Shown piece after piece: positions 11,641 to 19,640 of a DNA stretch of 64,000 nucleotides. Source of the stretch: Callipepla californica brunnescens (taxonomy: Eukaryota > Chordata > Aves > Galliformes > Odontophoridae); NCBI GenBank assembly GCA_023055505.1, contig JALIRH010000095.1, positions 1,302,001 to 1,366,000 on the forward strand, in the 5' to 3' direction. Each line of letters opens with the position of its first letter. Position 1 is the stretch's first letter. The notes beneath the pieces are model-generated. The model was not told where the DNA came from, did no database searches, and saw only the letters and a program-made list of their open reading frames with translations. The position numbers and the translations under genes are program-made.

Positions 11641-11959
11641 GTGTGGCCGTTTTGGGGCCGTTCCAGGATTTGGGTTTTTTGGGGTCATTAGGGCCGATTT
11701 ACGGTCACTTTGGGGTCACTCTGGAGCACTTTGGGGTGCAGTGCTGCATCGTGGCCTGCAGAGACACCAAGAAGTGACCCCATAGGGGATTTGATATGGT
11801 CCTTATGGGGTCGTTATAGGGTTTTGGGGTCACTTTGGGGTCATTTTGGGGCCCTTTGGGGCGCAGCGCTTCCAAGAAGTGTTGGAAGTAATCTGGGATA
11901 TTTGGGGTCATTTTGCGTCACATCGGGGTCACTTCGGGTCATTGCACGTTGGGGCGTGG
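11641..11959 (+). repeat. G-rich TTTGGGGTCA minisatellite with decayed exon copies
   Basis: Irregular repeats of tttggggtca dominate this stretch. Embedded at about 11745-11780 is a segment (gtggcctgcagagacaccaa) that copies the 3' end of the exon-like fragment; a weaker trace (gcagcgcttccaagaagtg) lies near 11861. The exon end and its flank were therefore duplicated together with the minisatellite. Confidence 0.6.
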
Positions 11960-12223
11960 CTCGAATGCGAGGCTTAACGTTGGCCATGCCCACTCGCTTC
12001 CCACTGGCTTCCGGTTTCCCACTTCCAGGCGTGCTTCCGCCTCCTTACCCACAATGCCCCGCTCGCTGCCGGAAATCCGCGCTCCCAGAAGTTTCAGTCA
12101 TTTCCGGTCATCGTGCCTCGTTCCAGTGGCACTGTTCCGCCTCGCTACCCCACACCCCGCCCTTTCCGCTGCCGATCTGTGCTGTGATTGGCCGAGCTGT
12201 GCCGTGGGGCCGGAAGCGGCCGC
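11960..12223 (+). promoter_or_regulatory. CpG-rich TATA-less promoter with ETS, ZNF143-like and NF-Y-like sites
   Basis: This is the only clearly promoter-like sequence in the window. It contains CTTCCGG at 12008-12014, CCGGAAAT at 12069-12076, ATTTCCGGT at 12100-12108 and CCGGAAGC at 12210-12217, four ETS/GABP-type sites. A near-match to the ZNF143/STAF consensus, ttacccacaatgccccgct, lies at 12045-12063. TGATTGGCC at 12185-12193 is an inverted CCAAT box of NF-Y type, and ccccgccc near 12155 fits SP/KLF factors. This combination is characteristic of ubiquitously expressed vertebrate genes. The downstream ATG at 12224 sits in a good Kozak context. Binding is inferred from motifs only. Confidence 0.65.
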
Positions 12224-12256
12224 ATGGTGGAAGCGGAGCTGGAAGCAGAGCACGTG
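12224..12256 (+). CDS. Possible first coding exon of an unrecognised gene
   Basis: The ATG at 12224 (gccgcATGG) opens MVEAELEAEHV directly downstream of the promoter-like block, then meets GTCAGT, an acceptable splice donor, at 12257. The phase at that point is 0 and agrees with the acceptor before 13117. Without splicing the frame runs into low-complexity G-rich minisatellite. The evidence is promoter position, Kozak context and phase match; I do not recognise the peptide. The gene, if real, would continue right, but the retrovirus and telomeric array follow, so it may be truncated. Confidence 0.35.
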
Positions 12257-13116
12257 GTCAGTGGCAGGGCGGGAGGGGCGGTTATGGGGCCGGGGTCAGG
12301 TTATGGGGTTTATGGGGCAGGGATTTGGGGCTGGGGTCGTGGGTGTGGGGTCCAGGCTTGGGGCAGAGCTGTGGGGCAGAGTTGTGGGTCCAGGTGCACT
12401 GATTGGGGCAGAGCTGTTGGATGCGGGGCTGAGCTGTGGGGTGGATCTGTGGGGCAGAGCTGTGGCGGTTGGGGGGCGGAGGTGTGGTGCAGGTATGAGC
12501 AGATGTGGGGCTCAGATGCGGGGCTGAGCTGCGGGATGTGAGGCTGATCCATGGGGCAGAGCTGTGGAATGTGGGGCTGATCTGTGGGGCAGGTAGGTAT
12601 GTGGGGCAGAGCTGTGGGATGTGGGGCAGGTATGTGCAGATTGGGGTTGAGCCGTGGGGCTGAGGTGTGGGATATGGGGCAGCACTATGGGGCTGAGTTG
12701 TGGGGTTGAGCCGTGGGGCAGAGCTGTGGGATGTGGGGCAGATCTGTGGGTCCAGGTGTGGGGTTTGGGGCAGATGTGTGGGGCAGAGCCACAGGGCTGA
12801 GCTCTGGGGCCAGGTGTGGGGTGAGGGGCTGAGCTGTGGTGCAGAGCTGAGGGATGTGGGGCTGAGCTGTGGGTCCAGGTGTGGGGTTTGGGGCAGATGT
12901 GTGGGGCAGAGCCACAGGGCTGAGCTCTGGGGCCAGGTGTGGGATGAGGGGCTGAGCTGTGGGATGTGGGGCTGAGCTGTGTGGCCAGGGGATGAGGGGC
13001 AGAGATGTGGGGCAAATGTGTGGGATGTGGGGCAGCGCTGTGGGGCTGAGCTGTGGTGTGGATGTTTGGGGTGAAGGTGTGGGGCAGAGTTCTGCCCCAC
13101 AGAGGTGCTCCCGCAG
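12257..13116. repeat. G-rich minisatellite (GCTGTGGGGCAGA-like)
   Basis: This presumed intron is built from variants of gagctgtggggcagag with gatgtggggctgag. A longer duplication is superimposed: a segment with gtccaggtgtggggtttggg starts at 12750 and repeats at 12873, a 123-bp period. Long open frames on both strands (rich in Gly/Trp or Pro/His/Ser) are by-products of a repeat lacking stop codons. Confidence 0.8.
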
Positions 13117-13157
13117 GAGGTGGAGGAGATGCAGTGGCGGCATTCTGAGGGGAATAG
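13117..13157 (+). CDS. Possible second coding exon (41 nt)
   Basis: Between the acceptor tgctcccgcag (ending 13116) and a donor GTCAGT (13158) lies a 41-nt segment reading EVEEMQWRHSEGN plus two bases. It is unlike the flanking minisatellites, and phase 0 at its start matches the donor after 12256. Both proposed introns carry the same GTCAGT donor. An alternative upstream acceptor is ccccacag near 13101. No third exon is found before the retrovirus at 15304. A small true exon and a chance island are both possible. Confidence 0.33.
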
Positions 13158-13779
13158 GTCAGTGCCCCATTGCTGCCCCACAGCTGCCCCATAGCCACCC
13201 CATTGAGATCCACTGAGATCAGTGGAGACCCCATTGAGATCCGTAGGGACCCCATGGAGATCCATGGTGACCCATGGCTGCCCCGTAGCTGCCCCACATC
13301 CGCCCCATAGCTGGGCGTGGCTTCGCTCTGGGCACACCGCCTTCTGCGGGACCCACAGCGACCCACACTGACCCACAGTGACCCACACTGACCCATAGAG
13401 ACCCACAGCGACCCATAGAGACTCACAGCGACCCAACCGACCCACAGCAACCTATAGGGGGAACCACAGCAACCCACAGAGACCGATAGCTCACACAGCG
13501 ACCCACAGTGACCCACAGCGGGACCCACAGCGACCCATAGAGACCCACAGCGACCCATAGAAACACATAGAGACTCATAGTTACCCACAGCGATTTATAG
13601 AGACCCACAGCGACTCACTGAGACCCACAGTGACCTATAGCTGGACCCACAGACACCCACAGCAACCCAAAGTGACCCACAGCTTGACCCATAGCGACCC
13701 ATGCCAGGAACCACAGCGATCCATTGGGACCCATAGCGATCCACAGCGACCCATGGAAAACCACAGGGAGCAAGAGGGA

Positions 13780-13872
13780 GCCACAGAGACACAGCGACAT
13801 CACGTGAGAGCGCCGCCTGGTGTCGTGGAGGGGGAACTGCAGCTCCTTAGGAATCTCCTGGGGCACATAGAG
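13780..13872 (+). promoter_or_regulatory. Embedded block 1 with degenerate CTCF-like motif
   Basis: The block runs from gacatcacgtgagagcgccg through aactgcagctccttag to ctcctggggcacatagagac. The core at 13810-13825 reads gcgccgcctggtgtcg, two changes from the strong form in block 2. It is preceded by an E-box CACGTG. Function is inferred from motif similarity. Confidence 0.45.
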
Positions 13873-14544
13873 ACCAACAGCGCCTCATAGCAGGACCCAC
13901 ACTGACCCACAGCGAACCATATTGGGACCCACAGCGTAACCCACAGCGACCCGTAACAGACCACATTGACCCCTTGCGACGCACTGCAACCCATAGCGAC
14001 TCATAGAGGCACAGCGACACACAGCCATCCACAGCAACCCATAGCGACCCAGCCGACCCACAGCAACCTATAGGGGGGCCCACAGCGACTCACAGCAACC
14101 CACAGAGACCGATTACAACCAATAGTGACCGATAGCGACCCACCGCGACACACAGCGACCCACACCGACCCATAGCAACCCACAGTGACCCACAGAGACC
14201 CACTGAGACCCATAGAGACCCAAAGCGACCCACAGCGACCCATAGCAGGACCTACAGTGACCCATAGCGTCCCGAAGAGACCCGTAGCGACTCACTGCGA
14301 CCCACAATGACCCATAGCTGGACCCACAGACACCCACAGCATGACCCACAGCGACCCATTGCAACCCTTAGCAACATGTAGAGACTTATAGCGATCCACA
14401 TCGACCCATAGCGACCCATGGATACACATAGCAAGACCCACAGTGACCCATAGCGTCCCATAGAGACCCGCAGCAAAACGTAGCAGCCCACAGAGATCGA
14501 TAGCGACGCATAGTGACCCACAGCGACCCATAGCGCCCAATAGG

Positions 14545-14650
14545 AAAGCACTGATAGCAATAAGGAGCCCTAGAGACCCAGCGACATTACGTGAGAGCGC
14601 CCCCTGGTGGCGTGGAGGGGAACTGCAGCCCCTTAGGGATCCATTGGGAA
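14545..14650 (+). promoter_or_regulatory. Embedded block 2 with near-consensus CTCF motif
   Basis: The core at 14597-14611, GCGCCCCCTGGTGGC, is the reverse complement of GCCACCAGGGGGCGC, essentially the vertebrate CTCF core consensus. It is the best of four copies and lies in the same orientation as the others. The block is also flanked by gtggaggggaactgcagccc. In vivo binding would depend on methylation of its CpGs. Confidence 0.6.
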
Positions 14651-14802
14651 CCTTAGAGACCCACAGAGACCCATAGCAGGACCCACAGCAAACCAAAGCG
14701 ATCCATAGCAACCCATAGCGATCCACAGTGACCCACAGTAACCCACAGCGAAGCATATTGGGACCCATAGCGACACATAGCGCCCAATAGGAAAACACAG
14801 AG

Positions 14803-14905
14803 AGCAATAGGAAGCCGTAGAGACACAGCGACATCATGTGAGAGCTCCCTCTGGTGGCGTGAAGGGGAACTGCAGCCCCTTAGGGATCTCCTGGGGCACG
14901 TAGAG
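14803..14905 (+). promoter_or_regulatory. Embedded block 3 with CTCF-like motif
   Basis: The core at 14844-14859 reads gctccctctggtggcg, keeping the CTGGTGGC half. The flanks (acatcatgtgagag upstream, aactgcagccccttaggg downstream) match the other blocks, and it lies 247 bases after block 2. Confidence 0.5.
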
Positions 14906-15107
14906 ACCCATAGCAGGACCCACACCGACCCACAGCGAACCCTATTGGGACCCATAGCGTGACCCACAGCGACCCACAGCAACCCATAGAGACTCATAGC
15001 AAACCACAGCAACCCACAGTGACCCATAGCGAGACCCACAGCGACCCACAGTGACCCACAGCTTGACCCAAAGCAACCCATGCCGGGACCCACAGCGACC
15101 CATAGAA

Positions 15108-15215
15108 AACCTCAGAGAGCAATAGGAAGGCACAGAGACATCACGTGAGAGCGCCCCCTCCCCTGGTGGCGTGGAGGGGAACTGCAGCCCCTTAGGGATC
15201 TCCTGGGGCATATAG
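15108..15215 (+). promoter_or_regulatory. Embedded block 4, CTCF-like motif with small insertion
   Basis: The core at 15151-15171 reads gcgccccctcccctggtggc, as in block 2 but with a 5-base duplication (cccct) that splits the two halves of the motif. Such an insertion would be expected to weaken binding. The upstream CACGTG is intact. Confidence 0.5.
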
Positions 15216-15303
15216 AGACCCACAGCGACCCATAGCAGGACCCACAGTGACCCACAGCAAACCATATTGGGACCCATAGCGGGACCCAGAGAGACCCACA
15301 GAC

Positions 15304-15670
15304 TGTTACAATGAAGGGTCGGGAACCCAGCTTGATGCTAGCTAATGTTCCATTTCTTAAGCAACAACTCAAAGCTTAGATAGACAGAGAAGCAGTGTGT
15401 GTTAGGATCTAACTGGGGGAAGCTCCAAGGATCTAATTGAGGGAATTTACACTCCTCAGTGTTAACAGGTCAAGAATATAAAACACTCCTAGTCATCTAA
15501 ACAAACAGTTTCTTATTGCTATCCATTACTGTCTTCTGTTTCTTTTCACTCCTTAGACATGGTTGTCTCAAGCTTATCAGCTTATCTTTACACAGCCTAC
15601 GTCCAAGGTTTATGGCCTGATTCCTGCTTAGCTAACAGTTCCGTCTGACTCCCACTTTTGCCATCACCCA
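15304..15670 (-). repeat. 3' LTR of the endogenous retrovirus, 367 bp
   Basis: The plus strand runs tgttacaatgaag ... gccatcaccca, so both ends have TG/CA termini. The inner edge abuts a polypurine tract on the minus strand, exactly where an LTR should begin. The outer edge abuts minisatellite decamers. A target duplication cannot be tested because the other end of the element is missing. Confidence 0.75.
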
Positions 15671-15683
15671 CTTCTCCCCCTTT
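15671..15683 (-). other. Polypurine tract
   Basis: On the minus strand this reads AAAGGGGGAGAAG immediately before the LTR's TGGGTGATGG. It is the plus-strand primer site expected in every retrovirus and fixes the LTR boundary. Confidence 0.8.
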
Positions 15684-15716
15684 CTGTTATGAATATTTTC
15701 TTTGTAGCATTGTCAA

Positions 15717-16844
15717 TCATCTTTTTGCGCACATTGTAAAATGCAAGGAAGTAACAGCAAAAGCGTTACAACGATCATCGCAATGTAGCACATCATTTTT
15801 AAGATACTGTGGAGCCATCCGGTGAGACCCCCATCCCGAGAATAATTTGTCCAACCAGTCCCAATCCCTCTGTTCCTGCAGTTTCTTCACTCCATCCCGT
15901 ATGGTCTTGATACTTGCTTGAATTGAAACGGAATGTTCTGACAGGTTCATGCAGCACATTCCTTCGAAATCCTCCCAGCCATGGCCTTGCGCCAGAAGTA
16001 GGAAATCAGTAGCAGCGCAATTTTGTGGCGCAGCATGTCTGACACTGTCCGCATCAAGTAAAAGACCTGTTAAAGCTAAACTAGTGGCATTTCCTTGTTT
16101 TGCTAAGCAAGAACCCAGTTTGTTCAGTGTTGCCAAAGCTTTAGCAACAGCAACCTGCGGTGTGAAAAAGGAAACGGCTCCTATGGTCTCCCTGTTCCAA
16201 AACTTCATGTTATCATCACAATCTGATCTGAAGGTGTGGGTCATTCTCCTAAAACGGTGATGAGAATATTTCTTTCTCCATTGCAAGACAGTTGTCTCAT
16301 TTCGGGTAAGGATAGTTAAACGCCCGAGACTACATGGCCCACCTCTAATGTAAGAAGGAATGGCAGGCCATGCCCGGTCAGCGCAACTACGGAAAACTCC
16401 ATCTGGTAACTGTAAAGGAGCATTTACTGATTTTGAAAGGCTGGGTGAGGTGTAATTACACCACAGAGTTTGGTTATTGATGGCTGTGTCTACGGGACTG
16501 ACATCCCATAGTTTGGTTTTATTTTTTCCAGTAGAATGGAATCTCAGGCAGAAGTCCATTTTTATAGATCCTAAGAAATCTATTTCTTGTGGCTCTAATT
16601 TGGCAGACGGAAGATATGGAACCCATCCATCCCAATTATCTACCGAATTTGTGCCAGTAAAGATTGCTCGTGAGGGACCAGGGATTGGCCACTCGTCTAT
16701 GGGAAAGCCCACCAAGCGGGTAGAGAAGGGATTTTGCGCAGTTGCAGTGGCTAAGCAAAGTGTTTCCTGATGAGTAATATTAGCAAGTGTAAGCCACACA
16801 TTCGTTTTTGGGAGGGTAATAAAACCAGTAGAGAGTCCTGACAT
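15717..16844 (-). pseudogene. env: env remnant (surface plus transmembrane subunit), broken
   Basis: A 375-codon open stretch covers part of the surface subunit, with several N-glycosylation sequons and cysteines, a basic cleavage-like segment (residues ~195-203, with HHRFRR), and the ectodomain of the transmembrane subunit. The ending GMCC of the TM cysteine motif is present, but the position of the first cysteine of the CX6CC motif holds tryptophan. Homology at the N-terminus begins late: no signal peptide is visible and a stop lies just upstream, so the usual ~600-residue length is not reached. Near the 3' end a hydrophobic stretch that should be the membrane anchor lies in a different frame (about 15725-15800), implying a frameshift near 15820. 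The product could not be a normal envelope protein. Confidence 0.8.
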
Positions 16845-16876
16845 TTCAAGAAGTCAAGTCCATACAGTAGCTGGTC

Positions 16877-17716
16877 TCATCCTTCCTTGGTTGTGTTTTC
16901 ATCTGTTGTCAACGAAGTCTGTTCCTCCCGGTATGGTTTCACGTTCTTCGCAGGAATCCACCTGGGGCCTTTTCCTGTGGAGACACAAGCATAACCTCTC
17001 CCCCATGTGACAAGAGGATATGGCCCCATTATCATACCTGTTTCTGGGTGGCGAATCAACACCGGAGCCTTGATTCTTCTTTCCAATGTGATATTCGAAC
17101 TAAAATGTCGGACTATCGGGGGATTGGTATCTAGCAGAGAAGAATTCAAAAAGTGAAAACATCAAGAGCTTTATGTAGTCGCTCCTCAGGAGGGGAAGCT
17201 CCCATTCCCCCTTTCTGTTGTGCTAATAGACGCTTTAAAGATTGGTGTGACCGCTCAATTGACCTGGAGGGGAATGAGGGATCGCGGTGATGTGCATAAT
17301 GCCCCAAGAATCCAGGAAGGCTTTTGTCGCAGCAGAGGTATATGCAGGACCATGATCTGTTTTTAATTGGGAAGGGATACCTAATGTAGCAAAAGCACGC
17401 AGCAAACGCTTGCGAACATCTCGTGCCTTTTCTCCTGTATGACAAGAGGAAAATAAAGCTCCGGAAAAAGTATCAATCGAGGAATGTGTATATTTCAGCT
17501 TACCAAACCATGGGTAATGTGTGACATCCATTTGCCATAGCTGGAGGCTCTGCAGATCTCTGGGGTTAACCCCCCCTGCTATTGATGGGAAAGAATGCCT
17601 CTGGCAGTCGGGACATACCGCTGTAATGTTTGATGCTTGTTGGGAGGTAAGCCCAGACTGTCGTTTAAGACCTCCAGCATTCTGATGAAAGAAGGAGTGG
17701 CTAAGTTTAGCTTGCG
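16877..17716 (-). pseudogene. pol: Integrase remnant, frameshifted
   Basis: Read on the minus strand, the zinc-binding module appears first (HSFFH and, about 29 residues on, CPDC, at about 17610-17705). The catalytic core follows, with QMDVTHYPWFG for the first Asp, KTDHGPAYTS for the second, and the Glu in IERSHQSLKRLL. The first two acidic residues share a frame with the zinc module; the Glu lies in another frame, so a frameshift occurred near 17270. A C-terminal DNA-binding segment (WIPAKNVKPY, about 16925-16955) is in a third open piece at 16877-17149. All three domains are recognisable but cannot be read as one protein. Confidence 0.85.
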
Positions 17717-18410
17717 CTATTCGGTCTGGTAAAACACGGACATATCAGCTTGAGATTCCCTTCTGCCGTGAAACCAGGTAAAGATGTGTGTGAGCGGATG
17801 TGCATTACAAAATAAGGATGAGTGTGGGAGTCTAAAAAAAAAAAAGTTCCTGGAACAAAATAAACAATGAAGAGTGAGAAATATTGCGTAATATGGATGC
17901 TTCTGCTCGCTGAACAATTCCTGCAACAGAAGCTGAGTCAGTAATAGGATTGAAAGGTGTGGACCATTTCCAAAAAACTCGGACAACAGCAGCTGGTTCC
18001 ACTATTTGTGGAGAACCAGGAACAATTTCAATATCCGAATCCCATTGCTTCTGTTGATTATCCCACCATCAAATAACTGATTTGTGTGATCTTCCAGACC
18101 CATCCGTAATCTGGTAAGGGCCTGCAGCAGCTGATCACTTCTTTTTGGTGTGGATGTGAAGTGAACATTGAGGTTCAATAGCTTGTGTGACGGTGCGTGG
18201 GAAGTAAGGCTGCCTGTATAGCTTGCCAATGCCATGCTAAAGGCATCTGCTTGCTGATCAAGCCATTGTAAATACACATTTGTCACAGGTAAACAACTAG
18301 AGGAAAAGTCTACCCCTGATAACATCAGCAAGCGCTGCCTAGCTTTGATTCTCAGGGAAGCAAACATCTCATGCTGTGTCAGGATTGTCTTTGTCAACTG
18401 GTTTGGCAAA
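17717..18410 (-). pseudogene. pol: RNase H and connection remnant
   Basis: Two open pieces (18002-18409 and 17717-17986) sit between RT and integrase, where RNase H belongs. The first contains SCLPVTNVYLQWLDQQADAF-like connection sequence and the second ends in a degraded RNase H tail (HIFTWFHGRRESQAD). A run of twelve A on the plus strand at about 17833 lies inside it, with a probable frameshift. I could not place all catalytic carboxylates. Assignment rests on position plus partial similarity. Confidence 0.6.
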
Positions 18411-19503
18411 AAAATCCATTCAATAATTCATAGTGGGTCTGGCCTTTGAAAATCCCACTGAAAAATTAGCGCATGAGGTTGTCGAGCAGGGTTGAGGATC
18501 ATTAGAAAAAAAGGTAACTCCGGGGCACACCGATGAGCTTGTCTGTTAGTGCTAGCTGCAGCAACTTTTTGCAAGGCACTAGCCACTTCAGAGCCAAGAC
18601 GGCAGGGAGAGTGTAAATCAGAATCCCCTTTCAGTAGTTCCAAAAGAGGATACAAGTCTGCATTAGAGATACCCAAGAGCGCTCAGACCCAGTTAATTGA
18701 TCCCAACCATTTTTGTACATCGTGTCAATTTTTCACATCAGTTTGTCTTTGGAAGGGCTAGGGAATGATAGTCTGGGCTCTGATGCACCAGCCTAAATAT
18801 TTCCATGGTGATATTTTCTGCATTTTTTCAGGCGCAATACAGAAACCTGCCGAATTAACAGCAGTTGTAAGGAGGGCTACTGCTTCCTCCATGATCTCGT
18901 GATGTTGCGCGGTTACTAAGATGTCGTCCATCTAATGATACAATAAAACATTTGGCATTGTGTCTGGAATGGGGCTAAGCACTTTAGCTACATACCACTG
19001 ACAAATGGTGGGGCTATTTTTCATTCCTTGTGGCAGCACAACCCACTGGTATCTCTGCAACGGGGCTTGCATGTTGATGCTTGGAACTGAAAAAGCAAAT
19101 GGAGGGGCATCCTCAGGGTGTAATGGACTATTAAAAAAGCAGTCTTGAAGATCAGTGCCAGTCAAATGCCAGTCTCGGGGAATCATAGTGGGTGACAGGA
19201 GGCCTGGTTGAAGGGCTCCCATATTTTCCATAGCATCATTCATTTTTCTGAGGTCATGGAACAAGCGCCATTGACCAGTTTGTTTCTTAATGACAAATCC
19301 AGGTGAGTTCCAAGGATTAGTGGAGGTACAGTATGTCCTTTTGCTAATTGTTCCGCTACCAAGTCTTGGAGGGCGCCAAGTTTTTCTAGCGGAAGGGGCC
19401 ATTGATCCACCCATCTCGGGGTATCTGTTTTCCATATTAGCTTAAGGGCGTCGCACCTCTCAATGGCCCCTCCCGAAAATCTGACTTGATAGTGACTCCC
19501 CAC
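18411..19503 (-). pseudogene. pol: Reverse transcriptase remnant, stop in catalytic motif
   Basis: On the minus strand, fingers and palm are clear: WPLPLEKLGALQDLVAEQLA, then STNPWNSPGFVIKK, WRLFHDLRKMNDAM, TGTDLQDCFFNSPLHPED (first catalytic Asp) and WVVLPQGMKNSPTICQWYV. The next motif reads VLLYH-stop-MDDILVTAQ: a TAG at 18932-18934 replaces the tyrosine codon of the YMDD box. The frame after it continues through KYLGWCI with further stops (about 18715-18770), and a connection-domain piece lies at 18428-18676. A frameshift also separates the two open pieces around 19320-19440. The enzyme cannot be made. Confidence 0.88.
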
Positions 19504-19640
19504 TGAACCATAACATCAGGGCCCCATAAATATCATCGGAATTGGCAACACAAACGGTTTGATAGTAGCTACCCGATCTTCAGGTCCTCTGATTGGAATG
19601 AACTCAGCACTTTGCTGGCTGTTCCTTGCACCTCCCACCC
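19483..19640 (-). pseudogene. Protease C-terminal fragment, shared by all tandem units
   Basis: Minus-strand translation gives AEFIPIRGPEDRVATIKPFV and, after a frameshift at the GP, VMVQWGVTIKSDF just before the RT start, the expected position of the protease end in a pro-pol arrangement. This stretch, plus a few bases of flank, recurs at the start of every unit (24325, 29150, 34235, 39064, 43907, 49010). It ends near 19640-19670, where CCCTAA-type repeat begins. Confidence 0.7.

Larger units (their letters stand above)
13158..15303. repeat. GACCCACAGC decamer minisatellite
   Basis: About 2.1 kb of tandem decamers, GACCCACAGC / GACCCATAGC / GACCCATAGA and variants, interrupted by four copies of a ~100-bp block that contains a CTCF-like motif (listed separately). 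The reading frames rich in Gly-Ser-Leu-Trp-Val on the minus strand follow from the 10-bp period. The array ends at the retroviral LTR. Confidence 0.88.
15304..19640 (-). mobile_element. 5'-truncated endogenous retrovirus, alpharetrovirus-like
   Basis: Read on the minus strand this holds, in order, the end of protease, RT, RNase H, integrase, env, a polypurine tract and one LTR. There is no gag, no 5' LTR and no primer-binding site; the 5' end is cut where CCCTAA-type repeat begins (about 19640-19670). The coding parts carry many stops and frameshifts, so it is inactive. The env transmembrane region and pol order point to an alpharetrovirus-related avian element (EAV/ALV-like), judged from recognised motifs. 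The left end is inserted in the decamer minisatellite, and the right end is fused to telomere-like DNA. Confidence 0.85.

Noticed and set aside
12282..13588. Minus-strand open frames of 387 and 358 codons rich in Pro, His, Ser
   Set aside because: They coincide with the G-rich and decamer minisatellites, have near-perfect internal periodicity and overlap in different frames; no domain is visible.
13219..15372. Minus-strand frames of Gly-Ser-Leu-Trp-Val repeats
   Set aside because: They arise from the GACCCACAGC decamer, which lacks stops in several frames.
15949..16770. Plus-strand frames opposite env
   Set aside because: They are antisense shadows of the retroviral env; no independent coding signal.
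15304..19640. Intact or mobile provirus
   Set aside because: There is no gag, no 5' LTR, and stops and frameshifts occur in protease, RT, integrase and env.
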